A DNA stretch of 64,000 nt from Amylostereum areolatum (Eukaryota; Basidiomycota; Agaricomycetes; Russulales; Stereaceae), in NCBI GenBank assembly GCA_012932865.1, contig SAXG01000062.1:124001-188000 (forward strand), written 5' to 3'. The notes beneath the pieces are model-generated. The model was not told the DNA's origin. It was given only the letters and a program-made list of their open reading frames with translations, and made no database searches. Shown here piece after piece: positions 31,899 to 42,128 of the stretch (its first letter is position 1; each line of letters begins with the position of its first letter). Made by a program: the position numbers and the translations under genes.

Positions 31899-33730
31899 CT
31901 AAATGCTAAGAACATGGACTTTGCGCACTTCTTCCCCTCCTTCGATCTCTGCATCTCTCTGTGTACCGCCGCACCGCGTGAGATGTTGCGGAGCAGATGT
32001 GAAACTGAAGGGAAGACCGACGTACCGGGAATATGACGAGCGCGTCCTCCGCCAACATCAAATTCGCCACACTGTCCACCTCGAACGGAGGCGCGTACTC
32101 GGCGGTTGTGCACTCCAAAAACGTGTCAACGAACACCTCCCCCGAGCGGGCAGCGTCGGACCGCAGCCATTCCTTCTCGATGCGCCCCGTGAGCGTCTCC
32201 GTCCGCGCCCCGGCTTTCGCCGCTCTGCGCACACGCCAGGGATGGAAGTCGTAGATTTTGACGAGGTCGGGTCGAACGAGCTCCAGGGCGCGACAGCCGC
32301 ATCCCGACTTGGGAAGGAAAGGGCCGGAGGGGACCCATGGGGCAGGTCTGAGCAGGACGTTTCCGGGGGCCCACTCGTTCCACGGGACCTCGAACGGCTC
32401 TGGACCAGCGTCCTCAGAGAATGCCCGGCGCCGGCGGGAAGCCGCGATGTACTTCGCCACGACGGAGGACAGGATGAGAACCTGGAAGTCCGGCACAGTC
32501 TTGCGTTGGGCTGGCGCCGCCGGCCTCCCTCCTTCCTGGCAGAAGGTCGGGAGCACGGTGAAATCGGGGTAGAGCTCGATCGTGGACGCGAAGGAGGCGA
32601 ACGTCGCTCTGGGCGGAGAAGAAGTGGCCGCTGTGCGGGTTTCCTCTCGTGCCTCTGGGGGATGCGCCGAACGAGGAGTCGTGCGAGACGCCGTGCCGAA
32701 ACGCGGGGAGAAGAAGGGAGAGGATTTCGTCTCCGGGGGAGAGATTTTTTCCCTCGTCGATGGCCAGGCAGTCGTAGACCACCAGGGCGCCATCCCCCGT
32801 CGCGTTGACGTGCTCAAATACGAGAAGATATTCGTCTTCTAGCAAGCATAGATCGATGGCCCATATGACCTCCTTCGAACCTGGTTCAGTCATTCTCGAA
32901 ACCAGGGCAGAGCATAGGCAGACCGTCCACGCACCATCTTGTTTCCGGTGTGCCAATTGTAAACGGTGGCATAGCCTGAGGGCCCGCCCTCGTCCGAAAA
33001 TCCGCAGATAAATTTTCCCAGGACGTCGACTGGGACCGTAGGATCAAGCTCGACATCGAAGATCTGCGGCTTTGGATGCGGCAGCCCAGAGGAGGCAGAG
33101 CACAGTTCGATCCTGACGAGATAGGTTTGTCCCCAAGCATCAGAATACAGTACGGTGGGCGAGAGAGCAGCGAACACGCACCCTTCCTCACAGAACATGG
33201 CAAGGAGATCCTCCGACGGTTCGATCCAGACGCCGTGCACCTCGTCGGAAGGGAACTCCAATCGCAGCGGCGGCCGAGCATCGACTCCGCGCCACTTCGA
33301 GGGGATTTGCCAGATGTGCACAAAAGGCGGCTCGACGGCCACGAGAAATCCTCCGGACACAAACGCGACCGCGTCGCCCGGGAAGGTGACCACGCGCTCG
33401 TCCGACCACGTAAGGGTGCGCCAGGCCGAATGGTACGCGTCAAGACGGTGAGCGCGCTCGATGAGCGAGAGCGTGCTGTTGTGTCCGTCTTTCATCCCCG
33501 CCGCCTCGAGCGCGAGGATGTATTTGAGCGACGTGGTGTTGTCGATCAAGATCTTCAGCTTCCGACAGGCCTGCAGGACACAGAAGTCAGCGAGCGCGGA
33601 AGCGCAAACGACAGCCTCACGTGAGACGCACCAGCATACAGGCGACGAGCGTAAAAGCATCGAGAAGCTCTAAAACGCCTGCGAGGAGCTCAGTCGGAAG
33701 TTTGGTGAGGCGATCGGGGGGTCTAGTCAT
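31899..33730 (-). CDS. F-box protein, copy C (best preserved)
   Basis: Exons 33632-33730, 33182-33570, 32935-33112, 32588-32872, 32026-32535 and 31899-31958 keep phase and give 506 residues. The F-box is LPTELLAGVLELLDAFTLVACMLACRKL (first ~38 residues). Downstream, VSGGFLVAVEPPFVHIWQIP and FPSDEVHGVWIEPSEDLLAM look like beta-propeller-type strands, and the C-terminal half contains PWNEWAPGNVLLRP and TFLECTTAEYAP. The model needs one intron with a weak donor (32536-32587, GTCCAC...CAG). Otherwise this copy has a +1 frameshift there. F-box proteins bind Skp1 in SCF ubiquitin ligases; the target is unknown. It is convergent with the coiled-coil relic, as copy A is with the intact gene. Confidence 0.72.
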
Positions 33731-34300
33731 CTAACAGGTCCGTCAGCGTACTGCGAATCTTGCTCTCCGCTGCGTGTCATAGACTCACGGTGCCACTCAG
33801 TCCGTCAATGCCACTGCCACCAATGCGCCGGGTCAGTGAACACTGAACGAGTGCCGCAGCCTTAACGTCGGATGTTCTTACCTGAGAATTGGTTCTACGG
33901 TATGTTCAGGATTATCGATTGACTGGTGGAGGCCGGTTGTCGAAGGCAAGGTGACCGAAGGAGAGGACGGAGGATGGCGGTTGCAGTCAACGCGATAGAG
34001 TATATGGTCACGTGCCCACATCGTCTTTCGGATCGTACCGGTTGGTATCAAAGTATATTCTTCTCTGTTACAGCGATACATGGACGTTTGAGACTTTAGC
34101 GTGAGAGCGGACGAATGCAGGGTAAGAAGGGTCGTGTAGGAACTTGAGAGGGGGGGGGGATATGCGGTCGACGCGGCGACGGAGCAGGTAGGGGAGGGTG
34201 TGACGGGCAAGAACGATCCGTTATGGAATATATCGTATGCCAGTCGAAAGGAAAGCGACCCGTCGACGAAAGAAGGGAAGAAGAAGAGAGGCGAAGGAGC
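33731..34300. other. upstream region of F-box copy C
   Basis: Similarity to the region upstream of copy A continues to about 34050 (TCTTTCGGATCGTA is shared near 34030 and 16520). The rest is the SPT4 3' flank. No gene. Confidence 0.5.
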
Positions 34301-34919
34301 TCATTCCTGGTCGGTCTGGTCCCGCGGTCGGTATTTGATCCCTCTGTTCTCAAGCTCGGCCTCGACGTCGTCCGGGATGCGTCCTTTGACGCGTACGGCG
34401 TACATACCTCGGACGTATTTAGCTGCGAGAGCGCGACGAACGAAGGCGAAGGAAGGGCGGGAATGGACGGCGGTGACGAGGAGAGGGTGGTACGTGAAAA
34501 GACGACGGGGGTGAGCGCGGCAAAGAAGAGGAAATAGGAGATCGCAAACGCACACGTTCGCTGCCATCTCGCCACCCAGCTCGTCTCGGGGTCGATCACG
34601 CTGATGATGCCGTCGAAGTAGGTGGTCGTGCACGTTTGGATGCGGTCGGGCGAGCCTTTCATCTGCGGGTACGAGTGCGGGGGTGTCAATATACCATTTG
34701 TCGTCGTGAATGGCGAGTTTGGGTTCCAAATATGGGGGCGAGGGCGTGTAGGAGGCACGGAGGGGGGAGAAGAGAGAAGGGTGGACGGACTTGCATGAGC
34801 TCCTCGCAATTCGGACAGCCGCTCTTGCGGAAATCAACGGGGGTTTGGATGATGGAGCAGAGGAGGCAGGCGCGGAGTTGTTTGGCGCGGGAGGAGGCGG
34901 GGATGGCGGCGGAGGCCAT
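34301..34919 (-). CDS. SPT4: transcription elongation factor Spt4
   Basis: Three exons (34791-34919, 34554-34662, 34301-34422) give 119 residues, the usual Spt4 size. The N-terminal zinc finger is Cys18-Cys21 and Cys35-Cys38 (ACLLC ... GCPNC). The conserved FDGIISVIDPETSWVARWQR and KYVRGMYAVRVKG blocks follow, ending in GIKYRPRD. Spt4 pairs with Spt5 (DSIF) on RNA polymerase II and supports elongation. The second donor was chosen as GTGCGT after ...CGAACGT, because it restores RTSKYV. The gene is head to head with PIG-A, start codons 212 bases apart. Confidence 0.95.
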
Positions 34920-35131
34920 GGTCGCGGCGAGCGGGTGAGCAGATGACGATGGAGGACGGCGAAGAGGACGGTGAAGAGGATTATGGGGGATTACTTATGA
35001 CTTTGTTAAGGGTTAGTAGGTCGTGATGTGTCAGCGATAAGGGGTGTTCATCTGACACGTGCAGTCAATTCGCGAATAATTGTACTAACGAATTGTTGCG
35101 CGCGACCGCTGCGAGTGAACTCAGACATTGG
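34920..35131. promoter_or_regulatory. shared divergent promoter of SPT4 and PIG-A
   Basis: There are only 212 bases between two start codons on opposite strands. It contains a CACGTG E-box (about 35057) and no clear TATA box. Bidirectional control is inferred from spacing. Confidence 0.6.
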
Positions 35132-37176
35132 ATGGACGCGATGGCGGACGGCGAAGGGAAACTGACCATTGCGTGCGTATCTCACTCGCATTTAGTCTCT
35201 CCGTACTCCTCCCGCTCACCGCTCGTCGCGCGCAGGATGATCAGCGACTTTTTCCATCCGAACGTCGGCGGTGTGGAGAACCACATCTACATGCTTAGCG
35301 CGAACCTCATCCGGATGGGACACAAGGCAAGTCCCATCGTCTCGAACCGCGGACTCGTTCACTGTGTCTAAATAACGAGCATGGGCAGGTCATCGTGGTC
35401 ACGCACAGCCACCCCCCGGACCGCGTCGGCATCCGCTGGCTCCTGCCTTCGCTCAAAGTCTACCACATCCCCTTCCCCACCCTCGTCTCCTCCGCCACCC
35501 TCCCCAACTTCCTCACCTTTCTCCCTTACTTTCGCACCATCGTCCTCCGCGAACGCGTTCAGCTCGTGCACGCGCACGCCAGCCTCTCCTCCCTCGGCCA
35601 CGAGGGCATATTGCACGCCCACCATCTCGGCGTGAAGACCGTCTTTACCGACCACAGTCTGTTCGGGTTCGCGGACGCCGCGAGCATCCTTACCAACAAG
35701 CTCTTGGAGGCCATGCTCCGAAACGTCGACGCCGCCATCTGCGTCTCCCACACCGGGTGCGTGCCTCCTTTCCTTCGCATGTGGATCCCGCGTCCTGAAC
35801 GTGAAGTGACCCCGAACCGCGCGTTTAGACGCGAAAACACGGTCCTGCGCGCGAACATACCCCCAAGCGCCGTCTACGTCATCCCGAACGCGATCGTCGC
35901 CGACCAATTCAAGCCCGCCATTCACCCCCCGCCCTCCTCTACCAGTATTTATCTATCCCCATCTCTCCCGAAATCAGTCTGAAACTGAACGGTTCCCCCC
36001 GGTAATCCCGCAGTCACCATCGTCGTCATCTCCCGCCTCGCCTACAGGAAGGGCGTCGACCTCCTTGTCGCCTCTGCCCCCCGCATCTGCGCCGCCTTTC
36101 CCAACGTCAACTTCGTTGTCGGTGCGTCGCTCGACCCTTCCACGTACCTTGTCCCATATGGACTGAACTCCCCCCTCCCAACGACGAGCAGGCGGCGACG
36201 GTCCGAAGATGATCGACCTCCTCCAGATGCGCGAGAAGCACTTCCTTCAAGACCGCATCGAGATCCTCGGCCCCGTCCGCCATCGCGACGTGCGCGACGT
36301 GCGTCTCTTCTTCTTCTGCCCCCCTCCTTTTTGAACGCACAGAGAGCACTCACGGCCCATCCATCACCCCAGGTCCTCGTCCAAGGCTCCATTTTTCTGA
36401 ACACCTCCCTCACCGAAGCCTTCGGAATCGCCATCCTCGAAGCCGCATGCGCAGGCCTCTACGTCGTCTCCACCCGCGTCGGCGGTGTCCCCGAGATCCT
36501 CCCCGAAGACATGATCTCCTTCGCCAACCCGACCGAAGACGGTACGTTTCCCCGTCCCCCCTTCTTCCATCACGCCCCTTCCCGCCCGGATCTCCGCATC
36601 CAATTTACATCCCCCCCCGCTCCGAACATTTTTTTATTCGCGCTTCTAGACGTCTTCGACGCCATCTCGGAAGCCATCGACATCGTCTCGGCGGGCAAAC
36701 ACGATCCCCATCGCGCACACGCGCGCATCCGCGGGTTTTACGACTGGGCCCAGATCGCGCGCCGCACCGAAGTCGTCTATCGGAACGCGATGGCGGCGGA
36801 GGGATATACCCTTTGGGAACGCATGCACCGGTGAAGCCTTCTTCCCTTCCTCCCTCCCCCCCTCGCTACCCTACGTACATGCTGATCGGTGGAATAAAAT
36901 TAATCAACGCAGGACGATGGAGCTGGGACGGTTCGCGGGCCCGATCTTCACGATCATCCTCGTCGTCGATTGCTTGTTCTTTATTTTTTTGGAGTGGTGG
37001 ATGCCGAGGGCGGAGGTGGACTATGTGGAGAGCGCGTGGGACGACGGGCGGTTCGCGAAGGTGCGTGTGTGCGTGTGTGCGGGGGAGACCACGAGCGCTG
37101 AAGTCGCCCATCTGTGTAGATCGTGCAACCTGCAGGCGCGGCGTTGGCGTCAGCGCCGGGGGAAGAGCAGCAATAA
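35132..37176 (+). CDS. GPI3: PIG-A/GPI3, catalytic subunit of GPI-GlcNAc transferase
   Basis: Ten in-phase exons (35132-35172, 35236-35326, 35389-35756, 35829-35944, 36014-36121, 36192-36298, 36373-36541, 36650-36830, 36913-37060, 37120-37176) give 417 residues. The N-terminal PIG-A domain begins [18 protein letters not shown], then [14 protein letters not shown]. The GT-B donor half has [14 protein letters not shown] and the E-X7-E motif EAFGIAILE (Glu248/Glu256). One C-terminal membrane helix (about 360-380, [18 protein letters not shown]) anchors it in the ER. It transfers GlcNAc to phosphatidylinositol, the first step of GPI-anchor synthesis. Intron 2 (35327-35388) is GC-AG (AAG|GCAAGT...CAG). 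The alternative symbol is SPT14. Confidence 0.95.
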
Positions 37177-37570
37177 TCCAACATTACATATATCCATGCG
37201 AGTCGCCATCATTTTTCAGATGGATTTGTACGTACGTACGTACCCATTACTTATCCATGGCCTTCCCGGAAGTCCACGTCCCCTCCATCCATAAACATCC
37301 GACCTTTTTCATTCCAGGACACCGTCGTCGTCGCCCTTCCTTCCTGCCTTCCTTCCCCCTTCCAAGCCCTCATCTCCCACGGATACGTTGCAGCGCAACC
37401 AAAACCTGAACCACGAGCACGAGCACGAGCCCGCCCCAAAATGGAAGTTTCTGCTCTTCCCTTCAATGCTCCGGACGGCTCCCTGGTACATATAACCTGG
37501 CATCGCGGCGCTCGCGCGTGTCGTACCTCCCGGCCGAGCTACCGACCCGCCATCGGTACAGGCCTACCGC
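37177..37570. other. intergenic with a GTAC microsatellite
   Basis: A GTAC repeat (about 37227-37244) follows PIG-A. No gene seen; it should contain the promoter of the next gene. Confidence 0.5.
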
Positions 37571-39272
37571 ATGGCCCCCACCCCCACCCTCCTTTCCTTC
37601 GCATCCTCCCTTTCACCTTCCCAATCTCAATCTCCAACTCCAACCTCGACCTCGACCTCGACCTCGACCTCGACCTCGACCTCGACCTCGACCTCGACCT
37701 CGACCTCGACCTCGACCTCGACCTCGACCTCGACCTCGACCTCGACCTCGACTTTGACCTCGACTTCGACTTCGACCTCAACTCTAACTTCGACCTCAAC
37801 TTCGACCCCAACCTCGACCTCAACTTCGACCTCAACCTCGATCTCAACTTCCACCTCAACAACCCCGACCCCAACCCAACCTCAACCCGTCACAATCGGC
37901 GAAGACAAACACGCCGTCCTCGCCCAACTCCGCCCGCTCCTCCCGCTCCTCATCATCTCCATCGTATGCCTCTCCCTCCTCATCCTCCTCCACATCTACC
38001 TCTTCCACCTCCGCCGATCCATCCGCAAAGATGCCGCGCCCCCAAAGCCCCAGACGAAGACCCCGCCACGTCCCCTGCTCCTCCCCACGCTCGTCTCCCG
38101 CCACGGCATCCCCATCCGCGCCCCCGTCATCCCCGAGATCCCCACCCCTCCCTCCCTCCTCGCCTCCCTGCCCCTCTCCGTCTCCTCCTCCGCGGGCACG
38201 GGCCCGCGCCAGTCCATGGACTTCCTATGCCAGGGCATCGACCGTCGCACGATCTCCGCGCCCTTCCTCCTGCGCAGACCGAGCCTGAACAGCAGCCCGC
38301 GCCCTGCCCGCTCACGTGCTCTCCCCCGCATGAGCATGAGCATGGGCCTCACCAACCGCGGCACCCCCCAGAGCAGCCGCGACGCCAACGCGAACGCGAC
38401 CTGGTTTAGCACGGCCCCCCCGCGCGGCCCGCGGAATCGGCCCAAACCCACGCCAATCACGACCACGCCAACCACGACCACGCCCACCAAGCCGACCAGG
38501 TACCGCCTCTCCGAGGCCCTCTTCGGACGCGCGGGCTCCCATCGGAGTCGGCGCATCTCAGCGCTGGAAGGCGAGCTGGCGACGATCGAGGAGGGGAACG
38601 AAGGGCGATGGCACGTCGTCCGAGCGGCGGCGGACGCGCGGGGGGACGGGGACGGTGTCGGTGCTGTTCACGGATGAGATGGAGGATATCTTGGAGAGTT
38701 ACGAGGGCGCGGGGACCAGCGAGCGCGGGGTCGAGGACGGCGAGGAAGGTTCCGTTGCGAATGCGGGGACGGGGGCGGGGGCGGAGGCGGGGGCGAGATC
38801 GGAGGAGGAGGGGGTGGAGGACGGACGGCTGTTGCACGCGATCGAGCACGGGCTCACGACGCCCTTCATCACCTTCCCGCACCCGCCCTCGCCCGGCGGC
38901 ACCCCGACCCGCGACACCTTCCCCGCGCTCAACGCGCGTCTGTTCCCCCCCACGCGCTCGCCCAGCACCCTCTCCATCGCCACCAACTCCAGCGCGTCCA
39001 CCTCCTCGGGCTCGGGCCCGCGCGCACTCCCCGACGAGGACGACGAGGCGGACCAGGCGGACCAGGTGGTGATCATGCCCGAGGTGCCGGCGGAGACGCA
39101 CGAGCGGGCGCGGCCGACGACGCGGACGGTGATCGAGGAGCAGTTCATGCGCGCGCTGGTGATGGACGGGGAGCCGGGGAGCGGGCGGCGGTCGTTGGTC
39201 ACGATCTCGCATTCGTCGTACTCGCTCAACGGGTCGGAGTGGGTCGGGCTGCCGAACAGCAATGCGACGTGA
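37571..39272 (+). CDS. single-pass membrane protein with Thr/Ser repeat, apparent frameshift
   Basis: The ATG at 37571 opens MAPTPTLLSFASSLSPSQSQ, then a long Thr-Ser dipeptide tract encoded by the CTCGAC hexamer, then one strong membrane helix (PLLPLLIISIVCLSLLILLH, about residues 122-145) followed by basic residues. The layout fits an O-glycosylated outer segment and a cytoplasmic tail of ~400 residues rich in Ser, Pro and Arg. At about 38605-38650 the frame runs out (stop at 38677), while the next frame continues coherently (TVSVLFTDEMEDILESYEGA, then TVIEEQFMRALVMDGEPGSG) to 39272. A one-base difference would join them. It may be a wall-stress-sensor-like protein by layout only. Confidence 0.6.
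37645..37752. repeat. CTCGAC hexanucleotide repeat, 18 perfect copies
   Basis: 108 bases of uninterrupted CTCGAC, followed by ~100 bases of degenerate units. A hexamer adds two codons per unit, so length changes keep frame. All reading frames stay open here. Confidence 0.95.
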
Positions 39273-39920
39273 ACGGGTTGGTCGCTTTGGACTCCGCTGG
39301 CCGCTACTTACTGTGTATGTACTTGTCTTTTTTTTTGTCGGACTGTTGTAAGAGTTGGAGCTCGTGTCCGGTGGGCTGGGAGGTTGGTGGTGTTGTTCGT
39401 AACTTACGATTTTATGGGATGACGCGTCCCATCGCGGGCGCTCTAATTACTAGGTTGTCGGGGTGCCAGACTCTGCCAGTGGCGCAGCCGGCGTGTTGGC
39501 GTTGAACGTTGTTCCCATCCTTGGGCCTCACTCCCCATTTTATTACTGTGGCATTTCCTGAGACAGCTTGTCGTCGTCCCTGTTGCAGACGCCCCCTTCC
39601 ACTCTGAATTTCCAGGGCAAACGTTCGTAAAGTTCCAATCGGAATACCCCCTCCAGACTACTACTCGTCGCGACTTGGTCGTGACACGCCACAGACCGCC
39701 GGCATCTGCAAGTACCCTTGATACCTCTTCCGAGTCTTCATATTGAAGTTTACACGCGGCTGTGCATTTCCTCTTCGCTTTGCCTCCTTATTGTCCCTTG
39801 AACAGCTGAGTTTGAAGACACATACACAACGGCATTGTTCTCGACCGCCACGGACGCGCCGCCTCAAGGCCTCACAAGCTACAATGCTATGCAGATGTGC
39901 GGCCCATTGTCTCTCGGCAG
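39273..39920. other. intergenic, no gene seen
   Basis: A T-run at about 39331-39338 follows the membrane-protein gene. Open frames are short. Confidence 0.4.
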
Positions 39921-39930
39921 TATATAAGAT
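39921..39930 (+). promoter_or_regulatory. TATA box
   Basis: TATATAAGAT followed by a pyrimidine-rich leader, about 110 bases before ATG 40031. Confidence 0.5.
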
Positions 39931-40030
39931 CCTGCAAGCCCCCCCACTCCCTACCAATATTTCCCCACCTTCATCTCCCAGGCCATACCATTCGCTGCAA
40001 ATCCAACACGCTCCCGATTGACTTCTACTC

Positions 40031-40306
40031 ATGGGTCAGCCTTCTCTACCACCAGCTTTTTGCTTGAAGAAGGTGGGTAACTATGTCAAGGCGATTCCAA
40101 AGCCTAAGCCCAAGCAAGAACCCGTCAGAAGTTCCGGTGAGCATCCCGCGCGTTCGAGTCTCTGCCTTGGATTGAAAACAAGGAAATCTGACCGGAGTAT
40201 GTCATTGTCAGAACCGAAAGAGAAGAAAAGAACAGTGACCGCGAGTGGAATGAGGCGCCACGGTGTTAGTCTGACAGTAGGGGGAGCTGCAAGGTTGAGC
40301 ACATAG
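40031..40306 (+). CDS. hypothetical small basic protein
   Basis: The ATG at 40031, placed ~110 bases after a TATA box, opens 91 codons (MGQPSLPPAFCLKKVGNYVK, then PKPKPKQEPVRSS). A GTGAGC donor at about 40138 suggests that the real protein is spliced, so everything after residue ~36 may be intron. No domain or signal peptide. Weak candidate. Confidence 0.35.
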   Translation: MGQPSLPPAFCLKKVGNYVKAIPKPKPKQEPVRSSGEHPARSSLCLGLKTRKSDRSMSLSEPKEKKRTVTASGMRRHGVSLTVGGAARLST

Positions 40307-42128
40307 TTACTTATGTGGCGGTCGGAGACAGCGGCAGCACCGTACGCACCCCGCATCTTCGGCTTGTTCGCGTTGCACGTTTCACGGTCGCGACCTTATC
40401 ATCTTGGTCGTCCCCGAAACAAGTCGTATGTTTTCGTTTTTACGTAGAGGTTCAATGCCAATGTGGCGTTAGTCGACGATACACTCGCACGCTCACTCCC
40501 CACCGTGGTTGCTTACCGGCGCCCATGTCCAACTCGCCAGTGTCGCATTGAAGCAGCCGCTGGTCACGACGAACGGAAGTGGTCCTCGTATTCGTGTCCT
40601 CCTTCTAGCTACCTTGCCACGGCCCACGTCCCCCAACTCCATTCCTCTCCAGTCACATATTTGAGCCTCAACTTCCATCGACACCCCAGATACATCAGGG
40701 AAACCCTCACCTGCTAAAGCCAGGTTTTTTAACGCTCAGTTATATGAGACATGTGAATCGTGTTAAGCGGAGAAAACAAGAGCTAACTCACCTCGATGGA
40801 CGGTCGTGCCTCAGCTCGTCCTTTAGCGCAAACCAGCAGAGGCGACATCGGGCTTGCGCCAAGCGAGGGAGAGCCATGGGCTCTCCTCGAACACGAACTT
40901 AGAACAGGGTCGAGCCTCGAGCTGCCTCGAGGCGCCGTCGCCGTCGGAGCTCGAATCGACTTCGCATTGAACGCGATCGTCCCAGTGCCAGCTCACCTTA
41001 CTTCCTACCACTTCGACCTCCCGGTCCTCCCCTCCTTGACCGCCTGCAGTCAGCCATCAACCGCGCTCGACCATGCTCGCCCTGTTGTGCGCTCAACGCC
41101 TGCCACAAGCCATGTCGTCCTTCTTCCTATGTCTGTTGTCGCACATGGTCTGCTTTGGATGGTATGACTAGGCCCGTGGGTTAGGACCTCCAACGTGCGT
41201 AACCCACATCGTGCATCTCGTCCTCAACCCTGATGTACTCATTTTCTCAGCGAGTGAAGCTTGTCAAGAGTCTCTCCTTCTTGCTGGACCGGCGACACCC
41301 TCGGCACCATCACTAGATTCGCTACACCCTCAGCGTCATCACACCCACGCTCCCTTCCTTTTTTTCACCGCCATTAACCAACATATTAGAATCCATGTTA
41401 ATCAATGGGAGGACCAAGTCATCCTTTGCTCGTCAGTAAGTCGTATCTCCTCCGTTCTCGCGCGCTGACCCGCGTCGTAGCATCAGGCGCTGGCGAACAT
41501 GATATTGGTGTCCTATTCACACACATCCGAGTCACTGTAGCATTATCTCTTCTTTCTTCCCCCTGCCTTTTTCTATCCGAGTACCTGCATCCCTGTATCA
41601 CCCATTTCTCACATCCTGTACTGCGTCGACGTACCGTAGTAATAGATAGTAATGGAGTATTTCATGAATAATCTCGTACCAATTGTGTGAATAGCAAAAT
41701 TAGCAGCCGAAAGGGACTAGAAAGGATCGGGTACCGATCTTCTGGAGGAAGATCTGCCGCCGATGCCAAGTTTTAGCTTGGATGAGCTGCAAATGTTGCG
41801 CGAAATTATGGGGGGGGAACCGAATTTTGCTAATCTGCTAATTACCGTGAATTACGTCCGAGTTAATGCTAGTTAACAGATGAGGGTTTGCCTGATGTAG
41901 TTGTCTCGTTGGCATAGTATATAAACGTCGCGCCACATTCCGTCTCGACGACTCTCCCTCCGCCGTCGCGTGGGTTGTGCAACTACCGGTGGCTAAAAAC
42001 GATCATAGTAGTATCGATACAGAGATAAACATGCGTGTATTCTACAAAATGACTCTCCAAGAAACAAGACAATTCTATGGATACCAGCCCGAGAGTCTGT
42101 CCGCCCCGCCTGGCACTATGCCCTCGCT
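40307..42128. other. gene-poor 1.8 kb, no supported gene
   Basis: The open frame at 40796-41167 and others lack protein-like composition or splice sites. Short inverted words (TAGCAAAATT and its complement) lie near 41692 and 41832. No transposon end pair was convincing. Confidence 0.4.

Noticed and set aside
37441..38409. Plus-strand frames with Asp-Leu or Pro-Arg dipeptide runs at the hexamer
   Set aside because: They are alternative frames of CTCGAC. Only the Thr-Ser frame continues into a membrane helix and basic stop-transfer sequence.
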